Below, piece after piece: positions 36,191 to 45,900 of a stretch of DNA of 64,000 nucleotides (positions within the stretch are counted from its first letter, which is position 1; each line of letters opens with the position of its first letter). Source of the stretch: DATFWC01 sp963777755. GTDB lineage: Bacteria; Pseudomonadota; Alphaproteobacteria; Rhizobiales; Xanthobacteraceae. Location: assembly GCA_963777755.1 (NCBI GenBank), contig CAVZSC010000023.1, positions 13,623-77,622 of the forward strand, read 5' to 3'. Under the pieces are notes generated by a model. It saw only the letters and a list, made by a program, of their open reading frames with translations, did no database searches and was not told the origin of the DNA. The translations under genes and the position numbers were made by a program.

Positions 36191-36407
36191 GGAATTCCGG
36201 CTCGGCCTCAAGCACTTGCGCGACGGTCATTCATAGCGCGACTCGCTCACGATACGAAAACCATATCCGACGGGTTTCGCCAAGCACGGGACCTCGCAAA
36301 CGCCGGGTCGCCGCCCGGCGGCCTCGCCGGGAGCGATCAACGTCTTGTATTCACAACGCTTTGGCGGCCCATTTGTGGCAAAGGCGAACGCCTGGGAGCG
36401 ACGATTC

Positions 36408-36491
36408 GTAGAGGCAACCCTTGTGGTTGTCTTCTTGCAGGACTGCATCATTTGCGGCGCGGTCCCGGGCATCCACAAGCGGTGCCCCTAC
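36408..36491. repeat. Palindromic repeat, GTAGGGGCA...CTTGTGG type
   Basis: GTAGAGGCAACCCTTGTGG at the left is mirrored by CCACAAGCGGTGCCCCTAC at the right, with 15 of 19 positions pairing. The same family recurs at 40334-40387. The stretch 36191-36614 between divergent genes holds nothing else I can support. Confidence 0.6.
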
Positions 36492-36614
36492 AAAAGGTGA
36501 GGCATTGCGGCGGTCCGGGTCGCCCCTACGGGTTTCCGGCATTGCCCCAGGCTTGAGCCGCGCCGCCCTCCCGCGGCATGGTAGGGCGAACGCGCAGGAA
36601 TCAGCACGGGCCTC

Positions 36615-38117
36615 ATGGCCGATTTCGACATCGCCATCATCGGCGGCGGCATCAACGGCGCGGCGATCGCCCGCGACGCGGCCGGCCGCGGCATGCGCGT
36701 GCTGCTGGTCGAGCAGAACGACCTCGGCTCCGGCACCTCGTCGGCCTCGACCAAGCTGATCCACGGCGGGTTGCGCTATCTCGAGCACGGACAGCTCCGC
36801 CTGGTGCGCGAGGGGTTGCGCGAGCGCGAGGTGATGCTGCGCATGGCGCCGCACCTGATCTGGCCGCGCCGCTTCGTGCTGCCGCATCACGCCGGGCTGC
36901 GCCCGGCCTGGCAGCTCCGCCTCGGCCTGTTTGCATACGACCACCTGGGCGGACGCGAGATCCTGCCCGGAACGCAAGTTCTCAATCTCACCGTTGGCCC
37001 GATCGGCCTGCCGCTCAAGCGGCAGTACCACCTGGGCTTCGAGTATTCCGATTGCTGCGTCGACGATTCGCGCCTCGTGGTGCTCAACGCGCTCGATGCG
37101 GCCGAGCGGGGCGCGGTGGTGCGCACGCGCACGCGCTGCGCGCGCGCCGACCGGCAGGATCGCGGCTGGCGGCTGGTGCTCAGTGCCCGCGGCCAGCGCG
37201 AGGAGGCGATCGCGCGTGTGCTGGTCAACGCCACCGGCCCGTGGATCCGCCAGGTGAGCGAGACGGTGCTGCGATCGCCGACGCCGGCGCAGGTCCGCCT
37301 GGTCAAGGGCAGCCATGTGGTGGTGCGCAGCCTGTTCGCCCACGACCGCGCCTACATCTTCCAGAACCCCGACGGCCGCATCATCTTCGCCATCCCCTAC
37401 GAGCAGGATTTCACCCTGATCGGCACCACCGACCAGGATTTTCGCGGCGAGCCGGGGGCAACGGCGACGCAGTCGCAGGAGATCACCTACCTGTGCCGCG
37501 CCGCTTCCGAGTATTTCCGCGAGCCGGTGACGCCCGATCAGGTGGTGTGGGCGTTCGCCGGCGTGCGCTCGCTCTATGGCGACGGCGCCGCCAAGGCGAA
37601 GGACCTTTCGCGCGATTACGTGCTGGAGGTCGATGCCCCCGGTCACGACGCCCCGCTGCTCTCCGTCTACGGCGGCAAGATCACCACGGCGCGCCGCCTC
37701 GCCGAGGAGGCGCTGCGCCGCCTCACCCGGTTCTTCCACATGCGGCCGCCGTGGACCGACCGCGTCCCGCTGCCGGGCGGCGATTTCCCCCACGACGGCA
37801 TCGATGCGCTGGTGGCGCGCGCGCGCGGCCTGTGGCCCTTCCTCGCCGACCGCCACGCCCATCGCCTGGTGCGCGCCTATGGGACGCGGCTCGATCGCGT
37901 GATCGGCGCGGCGCGCAGCCTTGAGGACCTGGGCGTGTGCTTCGGCGCCGACCTGACAGCGGCCGAAGTGCAGTACCTGGTGCGCCACGAATGGGCCGAG
38001 ACCGGCGACGACGTGCTGTGGCGCCGCTCCAAGCTCGGCCTGCGCCTTACCCCCGACCAGCAGGAGGCGCTCGCCCGCTTCATCGAGGGCGCGAAGCGCC
38101 CGGTTGCGGCGGAGTAG
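36615..38117 (+). CDS. glpD: FAD-dependent glycerol-3-phosphate dehydrogenase
   Basis: A 500-residue aerobic-type enzyme oxidising glycerol-3-phosphate to dihydroxyacetone phosphate and passing electrons to ubiquinone at the inner membrane. The N-terminal dinucleotide fold is DIAIIGGGINGAAIARDAAG. The substrate motif is STKLIHGGLRYLEHGQLRLV. Other conserved stretches are VKGSHVVVRSLFAHDRAYIF, IGTTDQDFRGEP and SVYGGKITTARRLAEEAL. The C-terminal cap domain is present and the length is normal. The glycerol kinase gene begins six bases after the stop, giving a compact glpD-glpK pair without an adjacent glpF or glpR. Confidence 0.95.
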   Translation: MADFDIAIIGGGINGAAIARDAAGRGMRVLLVEQNDLGSGTSSASTKLIHGGLRYLEHGQLRLVREGLREREVMLRMAPHLIWPRRFVLPHHAGLRPAWQLRLGLFAYDHLGGREILPGTQVLNLTVGPIGLPLKRQYHLGFEYSDCCVDDSRLVVLNALDAAERGAVVRTRTRCARADRQDRGWRLVLSARGQREEAIARVLVNATGPWIRQVSETVLRSPTPAQVRLVKGSHVVVRSLFAHDRAYIFQNPDGRIIFAIPYEQDFTLIGTTDQDFRGEPGATATQSQEITYLCRAASEYFREPVTPDQVVWAFAGVRSLYGDGAAKAKDLSRDYVLEVDAPGHDAPLLSVYGGKITTARRLAEEALRRLTRFFHMRPPWTDRVPLPGGDFPHDGIDALVARARGLWPFLADRHAHRLVRAYGTRLDRVIGAARSLEDLGVCFGADLTAAEVQYLVRHEWAETGDDVLWRRSKLGLRLTPDQQEALARFIEGAKRPVAAE

Positions 38118-38123
38118 GGCTGC

Positions 38124-39620
38124 ATGGGCGGCTACATTCTGGCGATCGACCAGGGCACGACCTCGACGCGTTCGATCGTGTTCGACGCGACGCTCAATCC
38201 GGTCGCCGTCGCGCAGCAGGAATTCACCCAGATCTATCCGGCGCCCGGCTGGGTCGAGCACGATCCCGAGGAGATCTGCGCCACCGCCGTGGCGACCGCC
38301 CGCGAGGCGATCGCGAAAGCCGCGATCGCCGCCGGCGATGTCGCCGCCATCGGCCTGGCCAACCAGCGCGAGACCGCGATCGTGTGGGACCGCCAGACCG
38401 GCAGGCCGATCCACAACGCCATCGTCTGGCAGGATCGCCGTACGGCTGACACCTGCGCGAGCCTGCGCGCGGCCGGGCACGAAGCGTTCGTCGCGCAGGC
38501 GACCGGCCTCGTGCTCGATCCCTATTTCTCCGCCACCAAGATCGCCTGGATCCTCGATCACGTCGACGGCGCGCGCGCCGCCGCGGCGGACGGCAGGCTC
38601 TGCTTCGGCACGGTCGACAGCTTCCTGCTGTGGCGCCTCACCGAGGGCCGCGTGCACGCGACCGACGCCACCAATGCGGCGCGCACGCTGCTCCTCGACA
38701 TCCGCACCGGCCAATGGGACGCGAGCCTGTGCGCGCTGTTCGGCGTGCCGATGGCGATGCTGCCGCAGGTGCGCGATTCATGCGGCGAGTTCGGCACGAC
38801 CACGGTGCTCGGCGGATCGGTGGCGGTCCGCGGCATCGCCGGCGATCAGCAGGCGGCGACGGTGGGGCAGGGGTGCTTCGCGCCGGGCATGATGAAATCG
38901 ACCTACGGCACCGGCTGCTTCGCGCTCCTCAACACCGGCGGCGAGCCGGTCGCGTCGCGCCACCGGCTGCTCACCACCATCGCCTATCAGCTCGAGGGCA
39001 GGCGGACCTACGCGCTCGAAGGCGCGATCTTCGTCGCCGGCGCCGCGGTGCAGTGGCTACGCGATGCGCTCGCGGTGATCGGCGAGGCGGGCGAGACGGG
39101 CGCGCTGGCGGCGTCCGCGGATCCCGACGCCGAGGTCGTGCTGGTGCCGGCCTTCGTCGGGCTCGGCGCGCCATATTGGGATGCCGAAGCGCGCGGCGCC
39201 GTCTTCGGGCTCACCCGCAATGCGGGGCGCGCGGAGCTCGCCCGCGCGGCGCTTGAGGCGGTCGGCTACCAAACCCGCGACCTGCTCGCCGCCATGCGGG
39301 CGGACTGGCCGGCGGCAGCCGGCGAGACGGTGCTGCGCGTCGACGGCGGGCTCACCGCAAACGACTGGTGCATGCAGTTCCTCGCCGACATCCTCAACGC
39401 GCCGGTGGATCGGCCGCGGGTGCTCGAGACCACCGCGCTGGGCGCGGCCTATCTGGCGGGACGGGCGGCGGGCCTGAGCCCGGATCTCGCCGAGTTTGCC
39501 GCGACCTGGCGGCTCGAGCGGCGCTTTCTCCCGCGCCTGGATGCCACGACCCGCGAGCGGAAATACGCCGCCTGGCGCGAGGCCGTGCGCCGCACGCTGA
39601 CGTCACGTCAGGAAGCGTAA
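38124..39620 (+). CDS. glpK: Glycerol kinase
   Basis: A 498-residue FGGY-family kinase phosphorylating glycerol at the expense of ATP. Diagnostic stretches are ILAIDQGTTSTRSIVFDATL at the start, IGLANQRETAIVWDRQTGRP with the glycerol-binding Arg-Glu pair, and MMKSTYGTGCFALLNTGGE. The catalytic Asp region is VLRVDGGLTANDWCMQF. It completes conversion of glycerol to glycerol-3-phosphate for GlpD encoded just upstream. No fault is seen in the frame. Confidence 0.95.
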   Translation: MGGYILAIDQGTTSTRSIVFDATLNPVAVAQQEFTQIYPAPGWVEHDPEEICATAVATAREAIAKAAIAAGDVAAIGLANQRETAIVWDRQTGRPIHNAIVWQDRRTADTCASLRAAGHEAFVAQATGLVLDPYFSATKIAWILDHVDGARAAAADGRLCFGTVDSFLLWRLTEGRVHATDATNAARTLLLDIRTGQWDASLCALFGVPMAMLPQVRDSCGEFGTTTVLGGSVAVRGIAGDQQAATVGQGCFAPGMMKSTYGTGCFALLNTGGEPVASRHRLLTTIAYQLEGRRTYALEGAIFVAGAAVQWLRDALAVIGEAGETGALAASADPDAEVVLVPAFVGLGAPYWDAEARGAVFGLTRNAGRAELARAALEAVGYQTRDLLAAMRADWPAAAGETVLRVDGGLTANDWCMQFLADILNAPVDRPRVLETTALGAAYLAGRAAGLSPDLAEFAATWRLERRFLPRLDATTRERKYAAWREAVRRTLTSRQEA

Positions 39621-39774
39621 ATCGTTCGTTATCGGCGAAGCGCGAATTCGACGCACCCGGGTAGCCCGTAGAAACGCTATGTCGCGGTCGGCCGCGCCCA
39701 GGGTGGTTATATTAACGCGCGCTTGAATCCCATCCGCTACAGCTTGCCCAACAGGACGGGTCGAGGTCGGCGCC

Positions 39775-40278
39775 ATGGATTCGATACTTCCACGCAAGGT
39801 CGAGAAGCTGTTGGGGTCGATCGAGATCCTGGTGATCGACGACAACCAATACATGCGCAAGGTCGTCCGCAACCTGTTGACCAGCATCGGCGTCAAGAAC
39901 GTGCACGAGGCGGTGGACGGCGCGACCGGGCTCGAGGCGATCCGCCTGCTGGCGCCCAGCCTGGTGATCGTCGACTGGGAGATGCCGCTGCTCAACGGCG
40001 CCGAGCTGGTGCGCATCGTGCGCTCGCCCGGCGTCTTTCCGGTGCCCGACGTGCCGATCATCATGCTGACCGGCCACGTGCAGCGCTGGCGCGTGGTGGA
40101 AGCCGCGAACCTCGGCGTCAACGAGTTCCTCAAGAAGCCGGTATCGGGCAAGGCCCTGCTCGACCGCATCGTCGCGATCCTGACCCGGCCGCGTCCCATG
40201 GTGCGGCTCGGCGATTATTACGGGCCCGAGCCGCGCAAGCCGATCCACGAGCGCGTGGAGAAGGTGTTCGTGGGCTGA
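39775..40278 (+). CDS. Single-domain response regulator (CheY-like)
   Basis: A 167-residue protein made of one receiver domain (about 15-135) and a short tail. The acidic pocket is ILVIDDNQYMRKVV, the phosphorylation site is the Asp in LVIVDWEMPLLNG, the switch Thr is in IIMLTGH, and the conserved Lys is in NEFLKKPVSG. There is no output domain; the C-terminal YYGPEPRKPIHERVEKVFVG tail may bind partners. No histidine kinase gene is adjacent. The large PAS kinase at 52-55 kb is one candidate, but nothing links them directly. Confidence 0.9.
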   Translation: MDSILPRKVEKLLGSIEILVIDDNQYMRKVVRNLLTSIGVKNVHEAVDGATGLEAIRLLAPSLVIVDWEMPLLNGAELVRIVRSPGVFPVPDVPIIMLTGHVQRWRVVEAANLGVNEFLKKPVSGKALLDRIVAILTRPRPMVRLGDYYGPEPRKPIHERVEKVFVG

Positions 40279-40333
40279 GCGGTTGCCTGCCGCAGCGGTG
40301 TGATCGCCTGAACAACCGTATGCCGCGAATCCT

Positions 40334-40387
40334 GTAGGGGCAGCCCTTGTGATCGCCCGAAGAGGGCAGCCACAAGGACTGCCCTAC
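40334..40387. repeat. Palindromic repeat, GTAGGGGCA...CTTGTGG type
   Basis: GTAGGGGCAGCCCTTGTG is mirrored by CACAAGGACTGCCCTAC across a short loop. It lies between convergent genes and could end both transcripts. It belongs to the same family as 36408-36491. Confidence 0.65.
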
Positions 40388-40416
40388 ATGAGGCGCCCTG
40401 ATTGCGGCAAGAGCCG

Positions 40417-41796
40417 TCAGATGAAGTTCCCGGCGTTGATCGTACCGGTCGCCCCGGTGATGTCGAGCAGCAGGTCGCCGAGGTCGTCGAATCTCGTCAA
40501 TCCGGCGTTCGACTGGTCGATCGCCAGGTAGGTCCGGCCGCCGAACGTGAACTGCGCCGCCGTGAAGTTCGCGGCATTGCCCGATAGCGCCGCCGAGGCG
40601 TTGAGCGCATTGTTGGCCGCCTCGTTCAGGTTGGCCCCGGTCCCCGCACCCAGGTTGGCGGCGAACACGATCGGGGTAAAGACCTCGAACCTGTCCACAT
40701 TGAAGCTCACGTCGGTGAGGAATTCGACCGGGCCCCCGCCGGTCGCATTGTCGCCATCGTCATCGGCAGTTTGGTATTCGAACACGTCGTTTCCGCTGCC
40801 GCCGGAGAGCGTGTCGATCCCCTCGTCGCCGCGCAGCGTGTCGTTGCCCTCGTTGCCTTGAATGGTATCGCGTCCGTCGTCGGGACTGAGAAAATCGTCG
40901 CCAAGCCCACCGAACACCGTAAGGGCTTGGGAGCTGGCGACATTCAATGTGTCGTTGCCCTCGTTGCCGAAAAATAAACTCCGGCTGCTGACAATTCCAT
41001 CGAACGAGTCGCTGCCTTGGCGGCCGATCAGCGTGGCGGCGCCGATGTCGAAATCGAACGTGTCCGCACCGCCGTTGCCGAACGCAAACAGCGTGTTGAC
41101 GCCCACTTGCTGGTGGCTGAAGATCGAATCGGCTCCATCGGCGGAGTCGTTGCCGCCGACGACGGTCGCGTTGCCCATCGGAGGGCTGGTGTCGATCGTG
41201 TCGCTGCCTTCGTTGCCGAAGACCAGCGCATCGCCGCCGGTGAAAACCGAATCATTGCCCAGGCCGCCAAACACCGTGCCGGGATCGGTATTGATCGAGT
41301 CGTTGCCCTCGTTGCCGAATATCAGGTTGGCGCCGTCGACGGCGAACTGGTCATTGCCGAAGCCGCCGATCAAGGTATTGGCACCGCCGAAGTCGTCCAT
41401 GCTGTCATTCCCGCCGTTTAGGAAGACGATGTCCGCGCCGGTGCCGCCCAGGATGGAATCCGCGCCGTCGCTCGAGTCGTCGCCGCCGCCGACGGTCTGG
41501 GCGGAGCTTGCCGCCCTGTAATCGATCGTATCGTTACCGGCATTGCCGAACAGCTGCATGGAGCCGATGCCGGCAGGCCCGAAGATGCTGTCATTCTCGG
41601 TCGCTCCGATCACCGTCCCGGTATTGCCGGTCCGCAGCAGGACGCTGTCGTTGCCCGAACCGCCGGTGACGCTCGCAAGGCCGGAGCCGGTCAGGATCGT
41701 GTCGTCGCCGCCCAGGCCGACGATGGTACCAGGCCCGCTATCGCCTGATTGATTGAGCGTGTCATTCCCTGCAGTGCCTGTGGCAGAATAGGCCAT
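40417..41796 (-). CDS. RTX-type calcium-binding protein, probable type I secretion substrate
   Basis: A 459-residue acidic Gly/Asn/Asp-rich protein starting at ATG 41796 behind AAGGAAGGA. It is built of degenerate RTX nonapeptides, many as FGNEGNDSI or GGLGNDSVF, with the most canonical run near the end: GGLGDDFLSPDDGRDTIQG and NEGNDTLRGDEGIDTLSGG. It has no N-terminal signal and ends in the hydrophobic tail LLLDITGATGTINAGNFI, as expected for a C-terminal secretion signal read by an ABC exporter. No exporter gene is adjacent. The gene is divergent from a LysR regulator across 133 bases, which may control it. Confidence 0.85.
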   Translation of the reverse strand: MAYSATGTAGNDTLNQSGDSGPGTIVGLGGDDTILTGSGLASVTGGSGNDSVLLRTGNTGTVIGATENDSIFGPAGIGSMQLFGNAGNDTIDYRAASSAQTVGGGDDSSDGADSILGGTGADIVFLNGGNDSMDDFGGANTLIGGFGNDQFAVDGANLIFGNEGNDSINTDPGTVFGGLGNDSVFTGGDALVFGNEGSDTIDTSPPMGNATVVGGNDSADGADSIFSHQQVGVNTLFAFGNGGADTFDFDIGAATLIGRQGSDSFDGIVSSRSLFFGNEGNDTLNVASSQALTVFGGLGDDFLSPDDGRDTIQGNEGNDTLRGDEGIDTLSGGSGNDVFEYQTADDDGDNATGGGPVEFLTDVSFNVDRFEVFTPIVFAANLGAGTGANLNEAANNALNASAALSGNAANFTAAQFTFGGRTYLAIDQSNAGLTRFDDLGDLLLDITGATGTINAGNFI

Positions 41797-41929
41797 AGTG
41801 GATGTCCTTCCTTGTTGTGTGTTGTGTAGATTTCGCCCCACCCGCCGCCTGCCTGTTTGACGTGCCGGCGACCGCTTGTGTTTGCGGCGGTTTGTGCAAC
41901 AGTCCATCCTACGGATAGGACGATCCGCC

Positions 41930-42886
41930 ATGGACAAGGCGCCCGACCTGAACGACCTGTATTATTTCGCGGCGGTCGTGGAGCACGGCGGCTTTGCGTC
42001 CGCCGGCCGCGCGCTCGGGATCCCCAAGTCGAAGCTCAGTCGCCGCATCGCCGTCATGGAGGAGCGGCTAGGCGTGCGCCTCGTGCACCGATCGACGCGC
42101 AAATTCGTGGTGACGGAGGTGGGACACACCTTTCATCAGCACTGCGCCGCCGTGCTGGCGGAAGCCCAAGTGGCCATGGACATGATCGGCAATGCGCAAG
42201 CAGAGCCTCAGGGCAACATACGGATCGCCTGCCCGGTGCCGCTGGCGCAGGTCGTCATGCCGTTCCTGAAAAGATATCCGCGGGTCACCATGTACATGCG
42301 GGCGATCAACCGACAGGTCGACCTGATCGAGGAGCGCCTGGATCTCGCGTTGCGCGTCGACGAGCCTCCGGCCGAGGACGGCGAGATGATCATCCGGACC
42401 TTTGGCCAGATCGGTCAAGCGCTCGTCGCCAGCCCGGAGCTTCTGGATTCGCAAGGCCGTCCGAGCGAGCCCGCCGAATTGGAGCGCTATCCGACCGTCA
42501 GCAAGCCGCAAGGCCGGCACTACGCGTGGACGCTGCGGAATTCGCAAGGACGAACCAGCACGGTCGCTCACGACCCTAGGCTGGTGAGCGCCGAGATCGG
42601 GCCGCTGCACCAGGCGGCGCTGGATGGGGTCGGCGTGGCGCTGCTGCCGAAGCTCATCCTCGGCCATGACCTCGACGCGAAGCGTCTCGAGATCGTGCTG
42701 CCGGACTGGACGCCGCCGGCTGCAACCGTTCACGCGGTGTTTCCCTCGCGGCGCGGGCTGCCCCCCGCGGTGCGCGCGCTCATCGATCTTCTTGCCGACG
42801 CATTCTCGCGGGATGGCATCAGAAGTTACGACGAGCTGCAGAATCGTACGCCGCCGCTGGGCGGCAAGGCGAGAGCGCCGGCCTGA
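41930..42886 (+). CDS. LysR-family transcriptional regulator
   Basis: A 318-residue regulator. The N-terminal winged helix reads DLNDLYYFAAVVEHGGFASA, then GRALGIPKSKLSRRIAVMEE and LGVRLVHRSTRKFVVTEVG, which is the DNA-binding signature of the family. The effector domain starts at about residue 90 with GNIRIACPVPLAQVVMPFL. The branch resembles regulators of redox or catabolic genes such as the DsdC/AaeR-like group. I start at ATG 41930, since the longer frame overlaps the divergent promoter region. The RTX gene in the opposite direction is the obvious candidate target. Confidence 0.9.
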   Translation: MDKAPDLNDLYYFAAVVEHGGFASAGRALGIPKSKLSRRIAVMEERLGVRLVHRSTRKFVVTEVGHTFHQHCAAVLAEAQVAMDMIGNAQAEPQGNIRIACPVPLAQVVMPFLKRYPRVTMYMRAINRQVDLIEERLDLALRVDEPPAEDGEMIIRTFGQIGQALVASPELLDSQGRPSEPAELERYPTVSKPQGRHYAWTLRNSQGRTSTVAHDPRLVSAEIGPLHQAALDGVGVALLPKLILGHDLDAKRLEIVLPDWTPPAATVHAVFPSRRGLPPAVRALIDLLADAFSRDGIRSYDELQNRTPPLGGKARAPA

Positions 42887-43012
42887 CGGGAGCGCGTGGT
42901 CACGTCGCCCCGCCGCGCGATCGCCGGTCGTTCCCCCGTCGTTGTTGAGCGGCGCCGCCGCTCCGGCTATTCGTCTGTCCATCGGGATCGAAATGGGTGA
43001 CGAGCGGTCGTG

Positions 43013-44160
<1,148 letters not shown>

Positions 44161-44164
<4 letters not shown>

Positions 44165-45081
44165 GCACCCAGCGTCGGTCGGAGCGATCCGCGGGCAGGC
44201 GCCTGATCGTCGCGCTGCCCTACCTGTGGCTCCTCGCGTTCTTTCTCGTTCCCTTCCTGATCGTCCTCAAGATCTCCGTGTCGCAGACCGCGATCGCGCA
44301 ACCGCCCTATACGCCGGTGCTCGACCTGGCCGCCGGCCTTGCGGGATTGCGGGACTTCTTTGCCGGCCTGTCGTTCGACAATTACGCATCGCTCGCCGCC
44401 GACCCGATCTATCTCGCGTCCTACCTCAAGAGCCTGCAGGTGGCGGCGATCTCCACGCTCATTCTGGTGCTCATCGGTTATGCGCTCGCCTATGGGATCG
44501 CGCGCGCCCCGCGGCGGCTGCAGCCACTCCTCGTCACCCTCGTGGTGCTGCCGTTCTGGACGTCGTTCCTGATCCGCGTCTATGCCTGGATCAACATCCT
44601 GCAGCGCGACGGGCTGCTCAACCAGGTGCTGCTCGCGCTCCGCATCGTCGACGAGCCGCCCGCCTGGCTGGCGACCGACACCGCGATCTATATCGGCGTC
44701 GTCTATTCCTATCTGCCGTTCATGGTGCTGCCGGTCTACGCGGCGCTGGAACGCATGGACGAGACGCTGCTCGAAGCGGCGGCCGATCTCGGCTGCCCGC
44801 CGTGGAAAGCGTTCTGGCTCGTCACCGTGCCGCTGTCGCTGCCGGGCGTCGCCGCCGGCGCGCTGCTCTGCTTCATTCCGATCGTCGGCGAGTTCGTCAT
44901 CCCCGACCTGCTCGGCGGCTCGGAGACGCTGATGATCGGGCAGACCCTGTGGACGGAGTTCTTCACCAACCGCGACTGGCCGATCGCCTCCGCGGTTGCC
45001 GTCGTGCTGCTGACGCTGCTGGTGGCGCCGATCGTCGCCTACGAGTTCTTCGAGGCGCGCGGGCTGCAGCGGGGAGGTTGA
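44161..45081 (+). CDS. potH: Putrescine/spermidine-type ABC transporter permease
   Basis: A 306-residue permease, coupled to the ATPase gene by an ATGA overlap. It has about six spans beginning LPYLWLLAFFLVPFLIVLKI. A periplasmic loop of about 50 residues precedes the second span, as in PotH/PotB. The EAA loop reads LEAAADLGCPPWKAFWLVTV. The GEFVIPDLLGGSETLMIGQT stretch is typical of this branch. The partner permease follows after two bases. Confidence 0.9.
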
Positions 45082-45083
45082 CG

Positions 45084-45899
45084 ATGCGCCGATTGAGCTG
45101 GTTCAACGTCGCGGCGCTCGTGCTCGGGATCGCGTTCCTCTACCTGCCGATCGCCATCCTGATCATCTATTCGTTCAATGCCTCGCAGCTGGTCACCGTG
45201 TGGGGCGGCTGGTCGCTGCGCTGGTACGGCGAGCTCCTGGCCGACCGGCCGATGCTCGACGCCGCGCTGATCTCGCTGATGCTCGCCCTCGTGTCGGCCT
45301 CCGCGGCGACCGTGCTCGGAACGCTGGCGGCGCTGACGCTGACCCGGTTCCGCCGCTTCCGCGGCCGTCTCCTGTTCGCCGGGATGATCTATGCGCCGCT
45401 GGTGATGCCGGAAGTCATCACCGGGCTGTCGCTGCTCCTGCTGTTCGTCGCGGTGAACTGGGACCGCGGCTTCTGGACCGTGGCGATCGCCCATACGACG
45501 CTGACCATGTGCTTCGTCGCCGTGGTGGTGCAGTCGCGGCTGGCGACGTTCGACATGAGTCTCGAAGAGGCCGCGCAGGATCTCGGCTGTCCGCCGCTGC
45601 GCACCTTCCTCACCGTCACGCTGCCGCTGATCTGGCCGGCGGTCGCGGCCGGCTGGATGCTCGCCTTCACGCTCTCGCTCGACGACCTCATCATCGCGAG
45701 CTTCACCACCGGGCCGGGCGCCACCACCCTGCCGATCCGCATCTATTCGCAGGTGCGGCTCGGCGTGAAGCCGGAGATCAATGCGATCTGCACCATCTTC
45801 ATCGCCGTCGTGGCGCTGGGCGTGGTGACGGCCTCGCTCCTGATCAAGCGTACGCAGCTCCGCCAGGAGGGCGTCGTCGCGCTCGGAGCGGTGCGGTGA
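45084..45899 (+). CDS. potI: Putrescine/spermidine-type ABC transporter permease
   Basis: A 271-residue permease starting at ATG 45084 behind GGGGAGGT. Marks of the PotI/PotC branch are LYLPIAILIIYSFNASQLVT, GMIYAPLVMPEVITGLSLLL and the EAA loop SLEEAAQDLGCPPLRTFLTV, followed by SLDDLIIASFTTGPGATTLP. The stop lies one base from the stop of the convergent AsmA gene. No polyamine-binding protein (PotF/PotD) gene is present within this window, so the binder must be encoded elsewhere or borrowed. Confidence 0.9.
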   Translation: MRRLSWFNVAALVLGIAFLYLPIAILIIYSFNASQLVTVWGGWSLRWYGELLADRPMLDAALISLMLALVSASAATVLGTLAALTLTRFRRFRGRLLFAGMIYAPLVMPEVITGLSLLLLFVAVNWDRGFWTVAIAHTTLTMCFVAVVVQSRLATFDMSLEEAAQDLGCPPLRTFLTVTLPLIWPAVAAGWMLAFTLSLDDLIIASFTTGPGATTLPIRIYSQVRLGVKPEINAICTIFIAVVALGVVTASLLIKRTQLRQEGVVALGAVR

Positions 45900-45900
45900 G

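Noticed and set aside
36351..38714. A 787-residue frame opposite glpD and glpK
   Set aside because: Antisense shadow; low-complexity composition and no family resemblance.
45743..45900. C-terminal extension of the AsmA protein into potI
   Set aside because: The extra 50 residues look random and overlap a good permease gene; a one-base frame error explains it better.
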